DNA of 64,000 bases. Source: Falsiroseomonas tokyonensis. GTDB taxonomy: Bacteria > Pseudomonadota > Alphaproteobacteria > Acetobacterales > Acetobacteraceae. Position numbers and translations under genes: made by a program. Numbering within the stretch: the stretch's first letter is position 1; the number at the start of each line of letters is the position of its first letter. The stretch is taken from the NCBI RefSeq assembly GCF_019024325.1, contig NZ_JAFNJS010000007.1, positions 124,001 to 188,000 on the forward strand, in the 5' to 3' direction. This document shows positions 42,656-52,460 of the stretch, one piece after another. The notes under the pieces were generated by a model. The model was given only the letters and a program-made list of their open reading frames with translations. It was not told the DNA's origin and searched no databases.

Positions 42656-43798
42656 TCAGGAGTTGCTGACATCCGCCACGATCAGCCGCGTCAGCAGCGG
42701 CGTCGGGGTCGGCAGGGCCCGGCTGGCGGCGAATCCGGCCTCGGACAGCATGGCGTGCAGCTCCTCCGGCCGACGCGGGCGGCCGCGACCCATGGCGAGG
42801 AGGTAGAAGCCGAAATAGGCCTCGCCCATCGGCTCCGCCCCACTGGTGCCGGCCATAGGCTCCGCGATCAGCAGGCGGCCGCCGGGCGGCAGGGCGGCGC
42901 GGGCGGCGCGCAACAGGCCCATCACCACCGCATCGTCATGGTCGTGCAGCACGCGCACGAAGCTGATGAGATCGGCGCCCTTCGGCAGCGGATCCGCGCT
43001 GAAATCCCCACCGAAGACCTGTGCCCGCCCCGCCAGCCCGCGCGCGGCGAAGCGCGCCGAGGCCCGGGCCGCCACCTGCGGAAGGTCGAACAGCATCAGC
43101 CGCAGGTCGGGCGCTGCCGCCGCGACCTCCGACAGGAAGGCCCCCTCCCCGCCGCCGACATCGAGCAGCACGCGGTGGCGCCGGAAATCGTAGCTGGCCA
43201 GCACCTCCGCCGCGACCATGGGCTGGGAGGCAGCCATCAGCGCCGAATAGTCCGCCACCCGCTCCGCCCCCAGCGCCTCGGGCTGCGCGGCGCCGGCATA
43301 GGCCCAATAGGCGGAAAGCGCATTGCCCCCGCGCTCCCGCCGCAGCAGCGCCACGGGGTCGGCCAGGTCGGCGTAGAGCAGCGCGTGGTGTTCCACCATG
43401 GCGGCGATGCCCGGATTGCCGATCATCGCGGCCCCCAGCGGCCCGAGCACCCAGAGCCCATCGGCGCGGCGGCGCGTGAGGTCCAGCGCCGCGGCGGCGG
43501 CCAGCAGCCGGGCCATGGCCTCGGGCGGCACGGCAAGGCGCAGCGCCAGCGCCGCCTCGCTGGCCGGGGCTTCGTGCAGGATCTCGAACAGCCGCAGCTT
43601 CACGCAGGCGGCCAGCACCTGCGAATAGACGAAGCCGGCGCAAAGATCGAACAACTGCCGCGCCCGCCGCCGCGCCATCGGCCGGGTCAGCGGGAAGCGC
43701 GCGGCCCAGGCCCGGAAGCCGGGATTGGCCGTCACCCCTTCCCGCCAGGCGCGGAATCGGTCCATCAGGCCTGGCGCGGGCACGGCCCCGGCCTGCAT
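42656..43798 (-). CDS. crtF: Demethylspheroidene/hydroxycarotenoid O-methyltransferase
   Basis: About 380 residues; a helical dimerisation domain (RQLFDLCAGFVYSQVLAACVKL) is followed by a SAM domain with LLDVGGGEGAFL, and a catalytic-region FVRVLHDHDD. This is the acetylserotonin-type O-methyltransferase fold used by CrtF to methylate the C-1 hydroxyl of acyclic carotenoids. It lies 8 bp after crtE and before bchC, as in Rhodobacter. The start is uncertain (ATG 43798 or 43765). It needs a hydroxylated substrate, yet no crtC is seen in the window. Confidence 0.88.
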   Translation of the reverse strand: MQAGAVPAPGLMDRFRAWREGVTANPGFRAWAARFPLTRPMARRRARQLFDLCAGFVYSQVLAACVKLRLFEILHEAPASEAALALRLAVPPEAMARLLAAAAALDLTRRRADGLWVLGPLGAAMIGNPGIAAMVEHHALLYADLADPVALLRRERGGNALSAYWAYAGAAQPEALGAERVADYSALMAASQPMVAAEVLASYDFRRHRVLLDVGGGEGAFLSEVAAAAPDLRLMLFDLPQVAARASARFAARGLAGRAQVFGGDFSADPLPKGADLISFVRVLHDHDDAVVMGLLRAARAALPPGGRLLIAEPMAGTSGAEPMGEAYFGFYLLAMGRGRPRRPEELHAMLSEAGFAASRALPTPTPLLTRLIVADVSNS

Positions 43799-43806
43799 GG
43801 CCTGTC

Positions 43807-44679
43807 TCACGCCGCCTGGGCGGAAAGTTTTGCGGGCACCAGGCGCTTCGCCTCGGCCAGGATCAGCCCGCGCAGCAGAGCCTGGCCGTGGCAGGCCGGA
43901 ATCGCCGCCACCGCCTGTTCGGAGAGCGCGCGCAGCCGTGCCACCGCGCCCTCCAGCCCGAATTCCGCCACCGCGCTCGGCCGACCCAGCGCCTTGTCCA
44001 CGCCCACCGGCTTGCCCAGCGTTGCCTCGTCCTCCACGGCGTCGCGCAGGTCGTCCGCCACCTGGTAGGCCTCGCCCAGCCGGTCGCCGAGCAGGCGCCA
44101 CAGTTCCGGCTCCGCGTGGCCCGCCGCGGTGGCGCCGGCCACCGTGGCGGCGGCGAAGAGGCTGCCGGTCTTCTGCCGCTGGTATTCCGAAAGATCGGCG
44201 CGCGGCTCGCATTCCCAGGCCTGGCCGGCGACGATGCCGAAGGGCACGCCGACGCCATCCCCCACCACCAGCAGCAGCGGCCCCAACCTTTCGGGCGCCG
44301 CCGGCGCGGCGCGGGCCAGGGTCTGGAAGGCCAGGACGATCAGCGCATCGCCCGCCAGCACCGCCAGCGGCTCGCCGAAGGCGCGATGGACGCTGGGCTT
44401 GCCGCGGCGCGTCGCGGCATCGTCGAAGCAGGGCAGGTCGTCATGGACCAGGCTGGCGCAGTGCAGCAGCTCGATCGCCGCGGCGGCCGCCGAGGAGAGG
44501 CCCGGCCGATCGTCGCCGCAGGCCGCCGCCACCGCCAGCGCCAGCCGCGGCCGGATGCGCCCGCCCTTGGGAAATACGGCATGGCGCAATGCCGCTGCCA
44601 GGCGAGGCGGCGCACCCGCCGCCTCCGCATAAAGCACGGCATCCGCGAGGCTGGATTCGATGCGCGATGCGGCATCCAT
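43807..44679 (-). CDS. crtE: Geranylgeranyl diphosphate synthase
   Basis: A 290-residue polyprenyl synthase. The first aspartate-rich motif lies in LVHDDLPCFDDAATRRGKP and the second is VADDLRDAVEDE. CrtE extends farnesyl diphosphate to the C20 precursor for phytoene and for the bacteriochlorophyll tail. ATG 44679 has GGGAGGG six bases upstream. It is the first gene of the long minus-strand run that ends at pufC, and has PpsR-type sites in front. Confidence 0.93.
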   Translation of the reverse strand: MDAASRIESSLADAVLYAEAAGAPPRLAAALRHAVFPKGGRIRPRLALAVAAACGDDRPGLSSAAAAAIELLHCASLVHDDLPCFDDAATRRGKPSVHRAFGEPLAVLAGDALIVLAFQTLARAAPAAPERLGPLLLVVGDGVGVPFGIVAGQAWECEPRADLSEYQRQKTGSLFAAATVAGATAAGHAEPELWRLLGDRLGEAYQVADDLRDAVEDEATLGKPVGVDKALGRPSAVAEFGLEGAVARLRALSEQAVAAIPACHGQALLRGLILAEAKRLVPAKLSAQAA

Positions 44680-44710
44680 GGGAAACCCTCCCGACTCCGC
44701 CTGGCTTGAT

Positions 44711-44754
44711 TGTCATACCGGCTTGTCAGTCATGACTGTCATGCTTTCTTGACA
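44711..44754. promoter_or_regulatory. PpsR/CrtJ-type pair between crtE and a divergent membrane-protein gene
   Basis: 44737-44754 is an exact TGT-N12-ACA palindrome. 44711-44728 reads TGT-N12-TCA, one base off. The gap is again exactly 8 bp. The pair lies 32 bp upstream of the crtE start and about 140 bp before the plus-strand gene at 44893, so it may control both. A TTGACA at 44749-44754 overlaps the exact site. Confidence 0.7.
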
Positions 44755-44892
44755 CTCAAGTCAACTGCGAAAAACTGGTCACGCGAGGTTGAGGCGCGGC
44801 CCCATTCGTCCACCCCACTTGACAGTGGCGGGGTCCTAACCGGCCGTCGCCGGTGCTGGGCCATCCGCGGAACCCAAAGGGGGAAGCGAAAA

Positions 44893-45699
44893 ATGGCTGA
44901 GGTCGTGACCACCACACCCCATTTCGCAGCGCCCTCCCCGGCGCTGCGCCAGATCGGCCTGCCGGACCTGGCCACGGCGCTGCGGCGCGGCTGGGCGGAT
45001 TTCCTCGGGACGCCGACGCAGCTGATGTTCCTCTGCGTGCTCTATCCCTTCATCGGCCTGGTCGCCGCCACCATGGCCGCGGGCGGCGATGTGATGCACC
45101 TGTTCTATCCAATGGCCGCCGGCTTCGCACTGGTGGGCCCTCTGGCCGCGCTCGGCCTCTATGAGATCAGCCGACGGCGGGAGGCCGGGAAGCCCGCCCA
45201 CTGGTCGCATGTCTTCGAGGTGCTGAAATCGCCCGCCCTGCCCGGCATCGCCGCGCTGGGCCTGCTGCTGGTGGTGCTGTTCCTTGCCTGGATCTGGGCC
45301 GCGCATGCCATCTTCGCCGCGACGCTGGGCGCGCTGCCGCAGGATCCACGCGGCCTCGGCGCGCTGGCGCTGCTGGAGCAGGTCTTCGGCACGCCGGAGG
45401 GGCATCGGATGCTGCTGCTCGGCCATCTGGCCGGCCTCGGCTTCGCCGCCGTTGTGCTGGCGCTGACCGTCGTGTCCTTCCCCATGCTGCTGGACCGGCC
45501 GCAGAACGGGTTGGGCCAGGCGATCGGCACCTCGCTGCGCGCGGTCGCGGCGAATCCGGTGCCGATGGCGGCCTGGGGCCTGATTGTCGCCGTGCTGCTG
45601 CTGGCAGGCTCCCTGCCGCTGTTCATCGGCCTGGCGGTGGTGCTGCCGGTGCTGGGGCATGCGACCTGGCATCTCTACCGCCAGGTGGTGGTGCGTTGA
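44893..45699 (+). CDS. DUF2189-like membrane protein
   Basis: A 268-residue integral membrane protein with about six helices. The start LPDLATALRRGWADFLGTPTQLMF, the LVGPLAALGLYEISRRRE segment and FPMLLDRPQ fit the DUF2189 pattern. ATG 44893 has AAAGGGGGAAG upstream. It is divergent from crtE across the PpsR-type sites and converges on crtB with only 1 bp between stops. In Rhodobacter this slot between crt genes holds tspO; this protein is not TspO. Function unknown. Confidence 0.75.
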   Translation: MAEVVTTTPHFAAPSPALRQIGLPDLATALRRGWADFLGTPTQLMFLCVLYPFIGLVAATMAAGGDVMHLFYPMAAGFALVGPLAALGLYEISRRREAGKPAHWSHVFEVLKSPALPGIAALGLLLVVLFLAWIWAAHAIFAATLGALPQDPRGLGALALLEQVFGTPEGHRMLLLGHLAGLGFAAVVLALTVVSFPMLLDRPQNGLGQAIGTSLRAVAANPVPMAAWGLIVAVLLLAGSLPLFIGLAVVLPVLGHATWHLYRQVVVR

Positions 45700-45700
45700 A

Positions 45701-46714
45701 CTACATGCGTCCGAAGGCGGTGGGATCGGCGAGGCGGTCAAACAGCGCGACCGCCCGCGCGATCCGCTCCGGCAGTCCATCCCGGGCCGGGGTGGCCTGC
45801 GCGGCCACCGCCTCCACCAGGAAGCGCGTCGCCGGCAAGGGCGGCGCGGGGTTTCGGGCACGGCGCGCCGCCAGGGCTGCCACGCCGCGCGCCATCAGCA
45901 GCGCCTTGCGGCGGTTCGGCACCACGGCGCGGCGGCTGACCGAATCGCCGCCCTGGTGCTCCACCGCGCGACCGATGCCGGCATAGACGTGCCGCGCCGC
46001 GCCGATGCCGGCGCGGCAATCCCAGGGCAGGCGCGCGAAGCCGTCCTCGGCCCGGGCATAGAGCAGATCCGCCGCATCGAGCAGCCGCTGCACCACGCGG
46101 CCGAGGCCCGGGGTGAAGCGTGGTGCGGCGAGAAAGGCCTCCGCCGCGATGCTCTCCTCGGCCAGCCAGTCCAGCGGCAGATAGAGCCGTCCGTTGCGCG
46201 CATCCTCGCCCACATCGCGCGCGATATTGGTCAGCTGCATGGCCACGCCCAGGTCGCAGGCACGCGCCAGGGCCGCCTGGTCGCGCACGCCCATCAGCAG
46301 CGTCATCATGGCGCCGACGGTGGCGGCGACGCGCGCGGCATAGGCTTCCAGCGCCTCCAGCGTCGCGTAACGGCGGCCCTCGCCATCCCAGGCGAAGCCT
46401 TCCAGCAGCGCGGCGGGCAGCACCTGCGGAATCGCGTGGTCCCTGACCACGACGGCGAAGGCGCGATCGGCGGGATGCGGCTGCGGCCGCCCGGCATAGA
46501 TCGCATCCAGCCGGCGCTGCAGCGGCGGCAGGGCCGCGACCGGATCCGGCGCCTCGTCGATCGCATCATCCGCGACGCGGCAGAAGGCATAGAGCGCAGC
46601 GGCCGGTTCAGCGATCCGCGCGGGCAGCAGCAGCGCGGCCGCCCGGAAGGATTTGGACCCGCCGGCCAGCATGGCGCGGCAGGCAGCGCGATCGGAGTCG
46701 GAGAGGTCCCTCAT
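45701..46714 (-). CDS. crtB: Phytoene synthase
   Basis: A 337-residue squalene/phytoene synthase. The first aspartate motif is YAFCRVADDAIDEA (Asp49, Asp50, Asp53) and the second is LTNIARDVGEDARNGRLYLP. It joins two geranylgeranyl diphosphates head to head to phytoene. Its start overlaps the bchO stop as ATGA, so it belongs to the hemA-bchIDO run and is separate from crtI. Confidence 0.95.
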   Translation of the reverse strand: MRDLSDSDRAACRAMLAGGSKSFRAAALLLPARIAEPAAALYAFCRVADDAIDEAPDPVAALPPLQRRLDAIYAGRPQPHPADRAFAVVVRDHAIPQVLPAALLEGFAWDGEGRRYATLEALEAYAARVAATVGAMMTLLMGVRDQAALARACDLGVAMQLTNIARDVGEDARNGRLYLPLDWLAEESIAAEAFLAAPRFTPGLGRVVQRLLDAADLLYARAEDGFARLPWDCRAGIGAARHVYAGIGRAVEHQGGDSVSRRAVVPNRRKALLMARGVAALAARRARNPAPPLPATRFLVEAVAAQATPARDGLPERIARAVALFDRLADPTAFGRM

Positions 46715-47592
46715 GCTGCCATCTCCTGCCGCATCTCGCCGAGGATCAGCGCCGCCGCCTGTGCCGGCTGTTCCTCATGCGCCAGGTGGCCGAGGCCGGA
46801 GAGCGTCAAGATGCGCGCGGCGGGCAGCAGTCGCCGCACCGCCTGGGCCTGCACCGGCGGCACGGCGCGGTCATTCGCGCCCACCACCAGAAGCAGGCGC
46901 GGCGCGAGCTTCGGCAGGTCGCGCAGCAGCGGCACGAGGTCCCAATTCGCCATCATCCCGAGGGCGGCAGCGAGGTGGCCCGAATGGCGGAACAGCCGCG
47001 CATAGAGATCGACGCCGCGCGCATCGATCCGGCTGCCGGTGTCGCGCAGCAGGCGCTCCGCCACGGCACGGTCCGCGGCGCGCCAGGCAAAGAGGCTCGG
47101 CACGAAGGGCAGGCCCACCAGCATGCGCGCGGCGCGGGTGAAGAAGGCGGCGTGCCGGTCGCCCAGTGGCTGCAGCGCGCCGTTCAGGCTGATGATGGAG
47201 TCGGGCGCGATGCGGCCATCGAGCGCCATGCGCAGCAGGATCGCGGCGCCGGCGGAATGCCCGGCGGCGAGCACGGGCCGCAGGCCGAGCACGTTCAGCA
47301 GCGCGGCGACCGAGGCTGCCATGCCCGGCAGCGAAAGCCGCGCCGTCGATACCGAATCCGAAAAGCCATGGCCGGGCAGGTCCGGCGCCACCACGGTGAA
47401 ATCGCGCGCCAGCAGGGGCAGCAGGTCACGCCAGGAATGCGTGGCCGCCGCCGTGCCATGCAGCAGCAGCATCACCGGCCCCTGCCCCGCCACCTGCACA
47501 TGCCAGCGCAGGCCAGCCGCTGTGACGAAGCGGCTCGCCTCCCGGTTCGGCCAGTCGCGGCCCTCAGCGCGCCAGTCCGGGCGTTCGGCCAT
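46711..47592 (-). CDS. bchO: Magnesium-chelatase-linked alpha/beta hydrolase BchO
   Basis: A 293-residue alpha/beta hydrolase: oxyanion LLLHGTAAATHSW, nucleophile elbow AAGHSAGAA, acid in VVGANDRAVPP and histidine in GLGHLAHEE. BchO is always found next to bchID; its role in Mg chelation is not settled. ATG 47592 overlaps the bchD stop by one base (TGATG). Confidence 0.93.
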   Translation of the reverse strand: MAERPDWRAEGRDWPNREASRFVTAAGLRWHVQVAGQGPVMLLLHGTAAATHSWRDLLPLLARDFTVVAPDLPGHGFSDSVSTARLSLPGMAASVAALLNVLGLRPVLAAGHSAGAAILLRMALDGRIAPDSIISLNGALQPLGDRHAAFFTRAARMLVGLPFVPSLFAWRAADRAVAERLLRDTGSRIDARGVDLYARLFRHSGHLAAALGMMANWDLVPLLRDLPKLAPRLLLVVGANDRAVPPVQAQAVRRLLPAARILTLSGLGHLAHEEQPAQAAALILGEMRQEMAA

Positions 47593-49316
47593 CACGCCGC
47601 CTCCCGCGTCGTGGCCACGGCCGCAGACAGTTTTTGGGAATCCACGCTGGGAAGTGCCAAGTAGCGGGCGCCCATCGCTTCGGCGAGCTGCTTCGCGAAG
47701 GGTTGCGGGCGCGGCGCGGTGTCGACCAGCAGCGTGGCCAGCCCGGCGGCACGGCAGGGCGCGGCAGCGGCCAGGGCATCGGCCTCCGCGCGGGGGCGGC
47801 CCGCGGTGCCATCCCGGGCAATATTGGCGCGGCCATCGGTCAGCAGCACGAGCAGCGGTGTGCGGCCGCGGCGGCGCGCTTCCTCGGCGAGCGCCATTGC
47901 GGCGTCGATGCCGGCGGCCAGCGGCGTGGCGCCGCCGCCAGGCAGGCCGGCCAGGCTGCGCTTGGCGCGCAGCAACGAATTGGTGGGCGGCAACAGCAGC
48001 TCCGCCGCACGTCCGCGGAAGGCGACGACCGCCACGCGGTCGCGCCGCACATAGCAATCGGCCAGCAGCAGCTCCACCGCACCCTTTGCCTCGGCCAGGC
48101 GGGCCAGCGCGGCGGAGCCGGATGCATCGACGGCGAAGATGGCGGTGGTCTCGGTGTGCTGCTGGAAGCGCAGCAGGCGGATGTCCTCGCGCTTCACCCG
48201 CACCAGCGGACCCGCGCCGCCTTCGCGCCGCCGCAGCCCCTGCCAGGGCGCCGCGGCGCGCAGTGTTTCGACCAATGCCAGCCGCGCGCCAGCCCGCAGC
48301 GCGCCGGCACGCGTGCCGATCGGTCGGCCGCGCTGTGCCGAGAGACGTTTATGGCCCGCACGGCCCTGGGCGCCGGCGCGGCGCGCGGCCTCCCGCGCAC
48401 CGGCGCCCAGCGTGGCGAGCAGCCCTGCGGGCAGCGCGGCGCGCGTGGCCTCCAAAAGCATTTCCTGCAGTGCGCCGGACTCGGGCTGCTTCTGGTTCTC
48501 GGCGCTGTCGTCTTGCTCCGGCGGCGGCTCGGGCGGATCGGGCTCCGACGGCGCCTGTTCGGGCAGCTGCGTGGCGCGGTGGCCATAGACGAGGCGCACG
48601 GCCAGCGCCGCATCCGCCTCCTCCACCGTCGCATGGCCGGCCAGCGCCGCGGCCGCACGGGCGGCGCGTAGGGCGAAAAGGGGCGCGCGCAGGCTGTGGA
48701 TGCCAAAAGCCATGGCGGCGGCGCAGAGCGCCGGCAGCAGAGTCTCGGGCACCGCGATATCGGATAGCCGCGCCCGAGCTTCCTGCACCTCCTTCGGCGC
48801 GCCCGTGGGCAGGTCCTCCAGCAACAGCCGGAAGGCGAGTCGCTCCGCCAATGCGGCCGGCGGCGCCTCCTCCTCCGCCAAACCCTCATCCAGCGCCACC
48901 ACGGCGAGGCGCGCCGGCAGCGTCAGGCCAAGCCCGTCGCGCTGCACCGAAACCTCCCCCGCATCGAGCACCGAACAAAGCTTGGCCGCCGTGGTCGTGT
49001 CCATGCGTTCCGCCATGGCGGCGACCAAAATGCCGCCATCGGCCTCCGCCAGCACGCCGCGCTCCGCCACGGCTCGGCCGGTGGCCAGGGTCGCGGCGAG
49101 GTCCAGCCCGCCGAGCAGCCGCGAATCCGGAATGCCCAACGGCAGGCGCCGCCAGGGCGTGGCGTCCGGCAGGGCGGCGCGCAGCCGCGCCAGCCAGCCT
49201 TCCCGTGCCGGGCCGGGTGCGGCGCGCAGCACGGCGCCGCCGAGGCCCAAGGGATCGATCGCGAGCAGAAGCGCGGCCAGCTCCACATCGGCAGCGGGCC
49301 CCGCCACGCCGCTCAC
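47592..49316 (-). CDS. bchD: Magnesium chelatase subunit D
   Basis: A 574-residue protein: an N-terminal AAA-like domain without a working P-loop (about 1-250), an acidic and proline-rich linker (about 265-295, EPPPEQDDSAENQ), and a C-terminal von Willebrand A domain with the metal site VDASGSAAL and LLTDGRAN. It forms a double ring with BchI that drives BchH to insert Mg into protoporphyrin IX. It overlaps bchI by four bases. Confidence 0.93.
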   Translation of the reverse strand: MSGVAGPAADVELAALLLAIDPLGLGGAVLRAAPGPAREGWLARLRAALPDATPWRRLPLGIPDSRLLGGLDLAATLATGRAVAERGVLAEADGGILVAAMAERMDTTTAAKLCSVLDAGEVSVQRDGLGLTLPARLAVVALDEGLAEEEAPPAALAERLAFRLLLEDLPTGAPKEVQEARARLSDIAVPETLLPALCAAAMAFGIHSLRAPLFALRAARAAAALAGHATVEEADAALAVRLVYGHRATQLPEQAPSEPDPPEPPPEQDDSAENQKQPESGALQEMLLEATRAALPAGLLATLGAGAREAARRAGAQGRAGHKRLSAQRGRPIGTRAGALRAGARLALVETLRAAAPWQGLRRREGGAGPLVRVKREDIRLLRFQQHTETTAIFAVDASGSAALARLAEAKGAVELLLADCYVRRDRVAVVAFRGRAAELLLPPTNSLLRAKRSLAGLPGGGATPLAAGIDAAMALAEEARRRGRTPLLVLLTDGRANIARDGTAGRPRAEADALAAAAPCRAAGLATLLVDTAPRPQPFAKQLAEAMGARYLALPSVDSQKLSAAVATTREAA

Positions 49317-50374
49317 GGCCCGAACAGCTCGGCTACCGCGCGGTCCACGCGGGTGGTCGCCACCGCTTCATCCAGCGGGTTGCGGCGCAGGCGGTGACGC
49401 AGCGCCGGCGGGGCGATACGGCGCAGATGCGGCAGACCCACCACCTCATCACCCTCCAGCGCCGCCAGGGCGCGCGCGGTGCGGATCAGCGTCAGCTCGC
49501 CGCGCAGCCCATCCGTGCCCAGCGCCATGCAAAGCCGCGCCGCATTTTCGAGCGTCGCATCGGGCACCGCCACGGCCGGCATCAGCGCCCGCGCCGCCAG
49601 GATTCTTGCCCGCGTCGCCTCCGCCGCCTCGGCCCAATTCGCCAGGAAACCGGCGGAATCGCGTTCGAAGGCGTCGCGCCGCTTGATGACCTCGACGCGG
49701 GTGGCGAGGTCGCTGGGCGTGCGGACATCGACGGAGAGGCCGAAGCGGTCCAGCAGCTGCGGCCGCAGCTCGCCCTCCTCGGGATTGCCGCTGCCGACCA
49801 GCACGAAGCGCGCAGGGTGGCGGATGCTGATGCCCTCGCGCTCCACCACATTCTCGCCCGAGGCCGCGACATCCAGCAGCAGATCGACCAAGTGATCCTC
49901 CAGCAGGTTCACCTCGTCGATATAGAGGAAGCCGCGATGCGCCCGCGCCAGCAGCCCCGGCTCGAAGGCCTTTTGGCCATGCGCCAGGGCGCGCTCGATA
50001 TCCAGCGCGCCGGCCACGCGATCCTCCGTCGCACCGAGCGGCAGGTCGACCACCGGCACCGGCACCGTGGCGACCGCCAGCTCCGCCGCCTGCTGGCAGG
50101 ATTCACAAAGGTCCGCGGGACGGCCGGGATCGCAGCTGAAGCGGCAGCCGGCCACCGCCTGCATCGGCGGCAGCAGTGCCGCCAGCGCCCGCACCGCGGT
50201 GGACTTGCCCGTCCCGCGATCGCCAAACACCAGCACGCCACCGACGGAGGGATCCACCGCCGCGATCAGCAATGCCAGCTTCATCTCGTCCTGGCCGACG
50301 ATGGCGTCGAAGGGGAACACCGGCCGCGCCACCGCGGCCTTGCGCGTCACCAAGGCAGAAGGCCCGAGATCCAT
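49313..50374 (-). CDS. bchI: Magnesium chelatase ATPase subunit I
   Basis: A 353-residue AAA+ ATPase. Walker A is FGDRGTGKST (about residues 50-59), Walker B is GFLYIDEVNLLEDH, and sensor 1 is LVGSGNPEEGELRPQLLDRFG. A cysteine-rich insert (GCRFSCDPGRPADLCESC) is typical of BchI. ATG 50374 overlaps the hemA stop as TGATG; similarity begins at [12 protein letters not shown], so the 11 extra upstream codons are not needed. Confidence 0.95.
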   Translation of the reverse strand: MDLGPSALVTRKAAVARPVFPFDAIVGQDEMKLALLIAAVDPSVGGVLVFGDRGTGKSTAVRALAALLPPMQAVAGCRFSCDPGRPADLCESCQQAAELAVATVPVPVVDLPLGATEDRVAGALDIERALAHGQKAFEPGLLARAHRGFLYIDEVNLLEDHLVDLLLDVAASGENVVEREGISIRHPARFVLVGSGNPEEGELRPQLLDRFGLSVDVRTPSDLATRVEVIKRRDAFERDSAGFLANWAEAAEATRARILAARALMPAVAVPDATLENAARLCMALGTDGLRGELTLIRTARALAALEGDEVVGLPHLRRIAPPALRHRLRRNPLDEAVATTRVDRAVAELFGP

Positions 50375-51585
50375 CAGGCCGCCCGCTGCAGGCTGAACTG
50401 CGACCACACGGCGGACAGCGCCTCCACCAGATGGTCCATGTCGGCGTCGCTATGCACCGGACTCGGCGTGATGCGCAGGCGCTCCGTGCCGCGCGGCACG
50501 GTGGGGTAGTTGATCGGCTGCACATAGACGCCGTGATCATCCAGCAGGATGTCGCTGATCGCCTTGCAGACCACCGGATCGCCCACCATCACCGGCACGA
50601 TATGGCTGGGATTGTCGAGATGCGGCACGCCAATGGCATCCAGCCGGCGGCGCAAGGTCGCCGCCCGCTCATGCAGCCGAAGCCGCTCCACGTCGCTCGC
50701 CATCAGATGCTCGATGGAGGCACGGGCGCCGGCGGCGATGGCCGGCGGCAGCGCGGTGGAGAAGATGAAGCCGCTGGCATAGCTGCGCACGAAATCGCAC
50801 ATGGCGGCGGAGCCCGCGATATAGCCGCCGATCACGCCAAAGGCTTTTGCGAGCGTCCCCTCGATGACGGTCAGACGGTGGGAGACGCCGTCGCGATCCG
50901 TGATGCCGCCGCCATTCGGGCCATACAGGCCGACGCCATGCACCTCGTCACAATAGGTCATCGCGCCGTATTTGTCGGCAAGGTCGCAGATGGCGCCGAT
51001 GGGGGCGATGTCGCCATCCATGGAATAGACGCTCTCGAAAGCCACCAGCTTCGGCGCGGCGGGGTCGATCTCCGACAGCACGCGCTCCAGGTCCACCAGG
51101 TCATTGTGGCGGAACATGCGGCGCTGGGCGCGGGAATGGCGCATGCCCTCGATCATCGAGGCATGGTTCATCTCATCGGAGATGATGACGCAGCCCGGCA
51201 TGCGCGCCGCCAGGGTGGAGAGCGAGGCCCAGTTGGACATGTAGCCCGAATTGAACAGCAGCGCGTCTTCCGTGCCATGCAGCCGCGCCAGGGCGCGTTC
51301 CAGCAGCACATGCTCATGGTTGGTGCCCGAGATATTGCGCGTGCCGCCGGCGCCCGCGCCGTGCTGGTCCAGCGCCTTGTGCATCGCCGCCAGCACCTTC
51401 GGATGCTGCCCCATGCCGAGATAGTCGTTGGAGCACCAGACGGTGACCTCGGACGTCTTGCCATTGCGGTGCCGCGTCGCCTTGGGGAATTGCCCGGCAT
51501 GCCGCTCGATATCGGCGAAGACGCGGTAGCGGCCCTCGCGGCGGAGGCTGTCGAGCTGGGCACGGAAGAAGGATTCGTAGTTCAT
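50374..51585 (-). CDS. hemA: 5-aminolevulinate synthase
   Basis: A 403-residue PLP enzyme that condenses glycine and succinyl-CoA to ALA, the first tetrapyrrole precursor in alphaproteobacteria. Seen: [38 protein letters not shown] and the PLP lysine in [15 protein letters not shown]. Start [11 protein letters not shown] at ATG 51585. It lies between puhE and bchI, so ALA supply is wired into the photosynthesis operon; a housekeeping copy may exist elsewhere. Confidence 0.95.
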   Translation of the reverse strand: MNYESFFRAQLDSLRREGRYRVFADIERHAGQFPKATRHRNGKTSEVTVWCSNDYLGMGQHPKVLAAMHKALDQHGAGAGGTRNISGTNHEHVLLERALARLHGTEDALLFNSGYMSNWASLSTLAARMPGCVIISDEMNHASMIEGMRHSRAQRRMFRHNDLVDLERVLSEIDPAAPKLVAFESVYSMDGDIAPIGAICDLADKYGAMTYCDEVHGVGLYGPNGGGITDRDGVSHRLTVIEGTLAKAFGVIGGYIAGSAAMCDFVRSYASGFIFSTALPPAIAAGARASIEHLMASDVERLRLHERAATLRRRLDAIGVPHLDNPSHIVPVMVGDPVVCKAISDILLDDHGVYVQPINYPTVPRGTERLRITPSPVHSDADMDHLVEALSAVWSQFSLQRAA

Positions 51586-51649
51586 CTCGGACCCCCAGTG
51601 GCCTTGCGCATGGCCGATCTTGTTCCGCAGTGCCGTGGCGCGCATCGTA

Positions 51650-52456
51650 TCATGTCACGGGCGCGGTTGCTGGGGGACTAACGCCCCCGGGCCGCCCTTT
51701 TCGCGAGGCCAATCCCCAGCGCCACAGCGCATCCGCCGGCACCGGCATGACCATGAAGATATGTTCGATCAGGCCCAGCGCCACCAGCGTGGCGAGCAGC
51801 GAGAAGCCCGTGACCTCATGCGGCGTCGCGCCCGCCGCAATCGCCTCCTGCACCAGCAGGATGCAGGCCAGGATGCCGGCCGCGACGGAGACCGGGAAAA
51901 GCAGGTTCATGCGCCGCCGGCGAAAGAAGCTTTCCAGGTAGCGCAGGTGGTCCGGCAGGAAGGACTCCGCCAGATTCCGCACGCCGAGATAGACATTCAC
52001 CTTGGCCGATTGCCGCATCACCCAGAAGGCGAGGAAGGTCCAGAGCCCGATGCGGTTGGGCGCGCCCCAGGTGGCCAGCGCGATGCAGGCGGCGCCGGCG
52101 ATGATGGCCAGCTCATGCCACAGCACCGCGGCCAGCGCCGCGCGCAGCCGCGGCCAGCCTGTGGCCCCCGCCGGGCATGCGATGCGCCGCGGTCCGGTGA
52201 CCAGGCCGGTGAGGAAGGCCATCTCGATCCAGGCCCAGACCAGCAGCCCGCCCAGGAAGCCGAGATAGGCGCCGCGCGTCGTCGTCTCCCAGGCCGTGAC
52301 ATGCAGCATGGCCAGCGCCGCCAGCAGCAGCGTGGTGGCACCGAGCATGGTCCAGCGGAAGGTCTCCCGCCGGAGCCCGTCCAGGTAAAGGATGACGCCA
52401 GTGCTGAACCACCAGATGAACAGCGTGAACAGCGCGGGTAGCCCATGCTCGGCCAT
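51650..52456 (-). CDS. puhE: Photosynthetic complex assembly protein PuhE
   Basis: A 268-residue membrane protein with about seven helices, of the DUF3623 family found only in purple phototrophs. [21 protein letters not shown] at the start and [30 protein letters not shown] in the middle are typical. In R. capsulatus PuhE affects reaction centre and bacteriochlorophyll levels. It follows acsF by 4 bp; 64 bp separate it from hemA. Confidence 0.93.
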   Translation of the reverse strand: MAEHGLPALFTLFIWWFSTGVILYLDGLRRETFRWTMLGATTLLLAALAMLHVTAWETTTRGAYLGFLGGLLVWAWIEMAFLTGLVTGPRRIACPAGATGWPRLRAALAAVLWHELAIIAGAACIALATWGAPNRIGLWTFLAFWVMRQSAKVNVYLGVRNLAESFLPDHLRYLESFFRRRRMNLLFPVSVAAGILACILLVQEAIAAGATPHEVTGFSLLATLVALGLIEHIFMVMPVPADALWRWGLASRKGRPGGVSPPATAPVT

Positions 52457-52460
52457 GCCG

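Noticed and set aside
42577-42672. Longer bchC start giving 32 extra residues.
   Set aside because: The added stretch is the promoter with two PpsR palindromes; the family start fits GTG 42576.
47039-50509. An 1156-codon plus-strand open frame opposite bchO, bchD and bchI.
   Set aside because: Antisense to well-supported genes; Arg/Pro-rich content without any fold.
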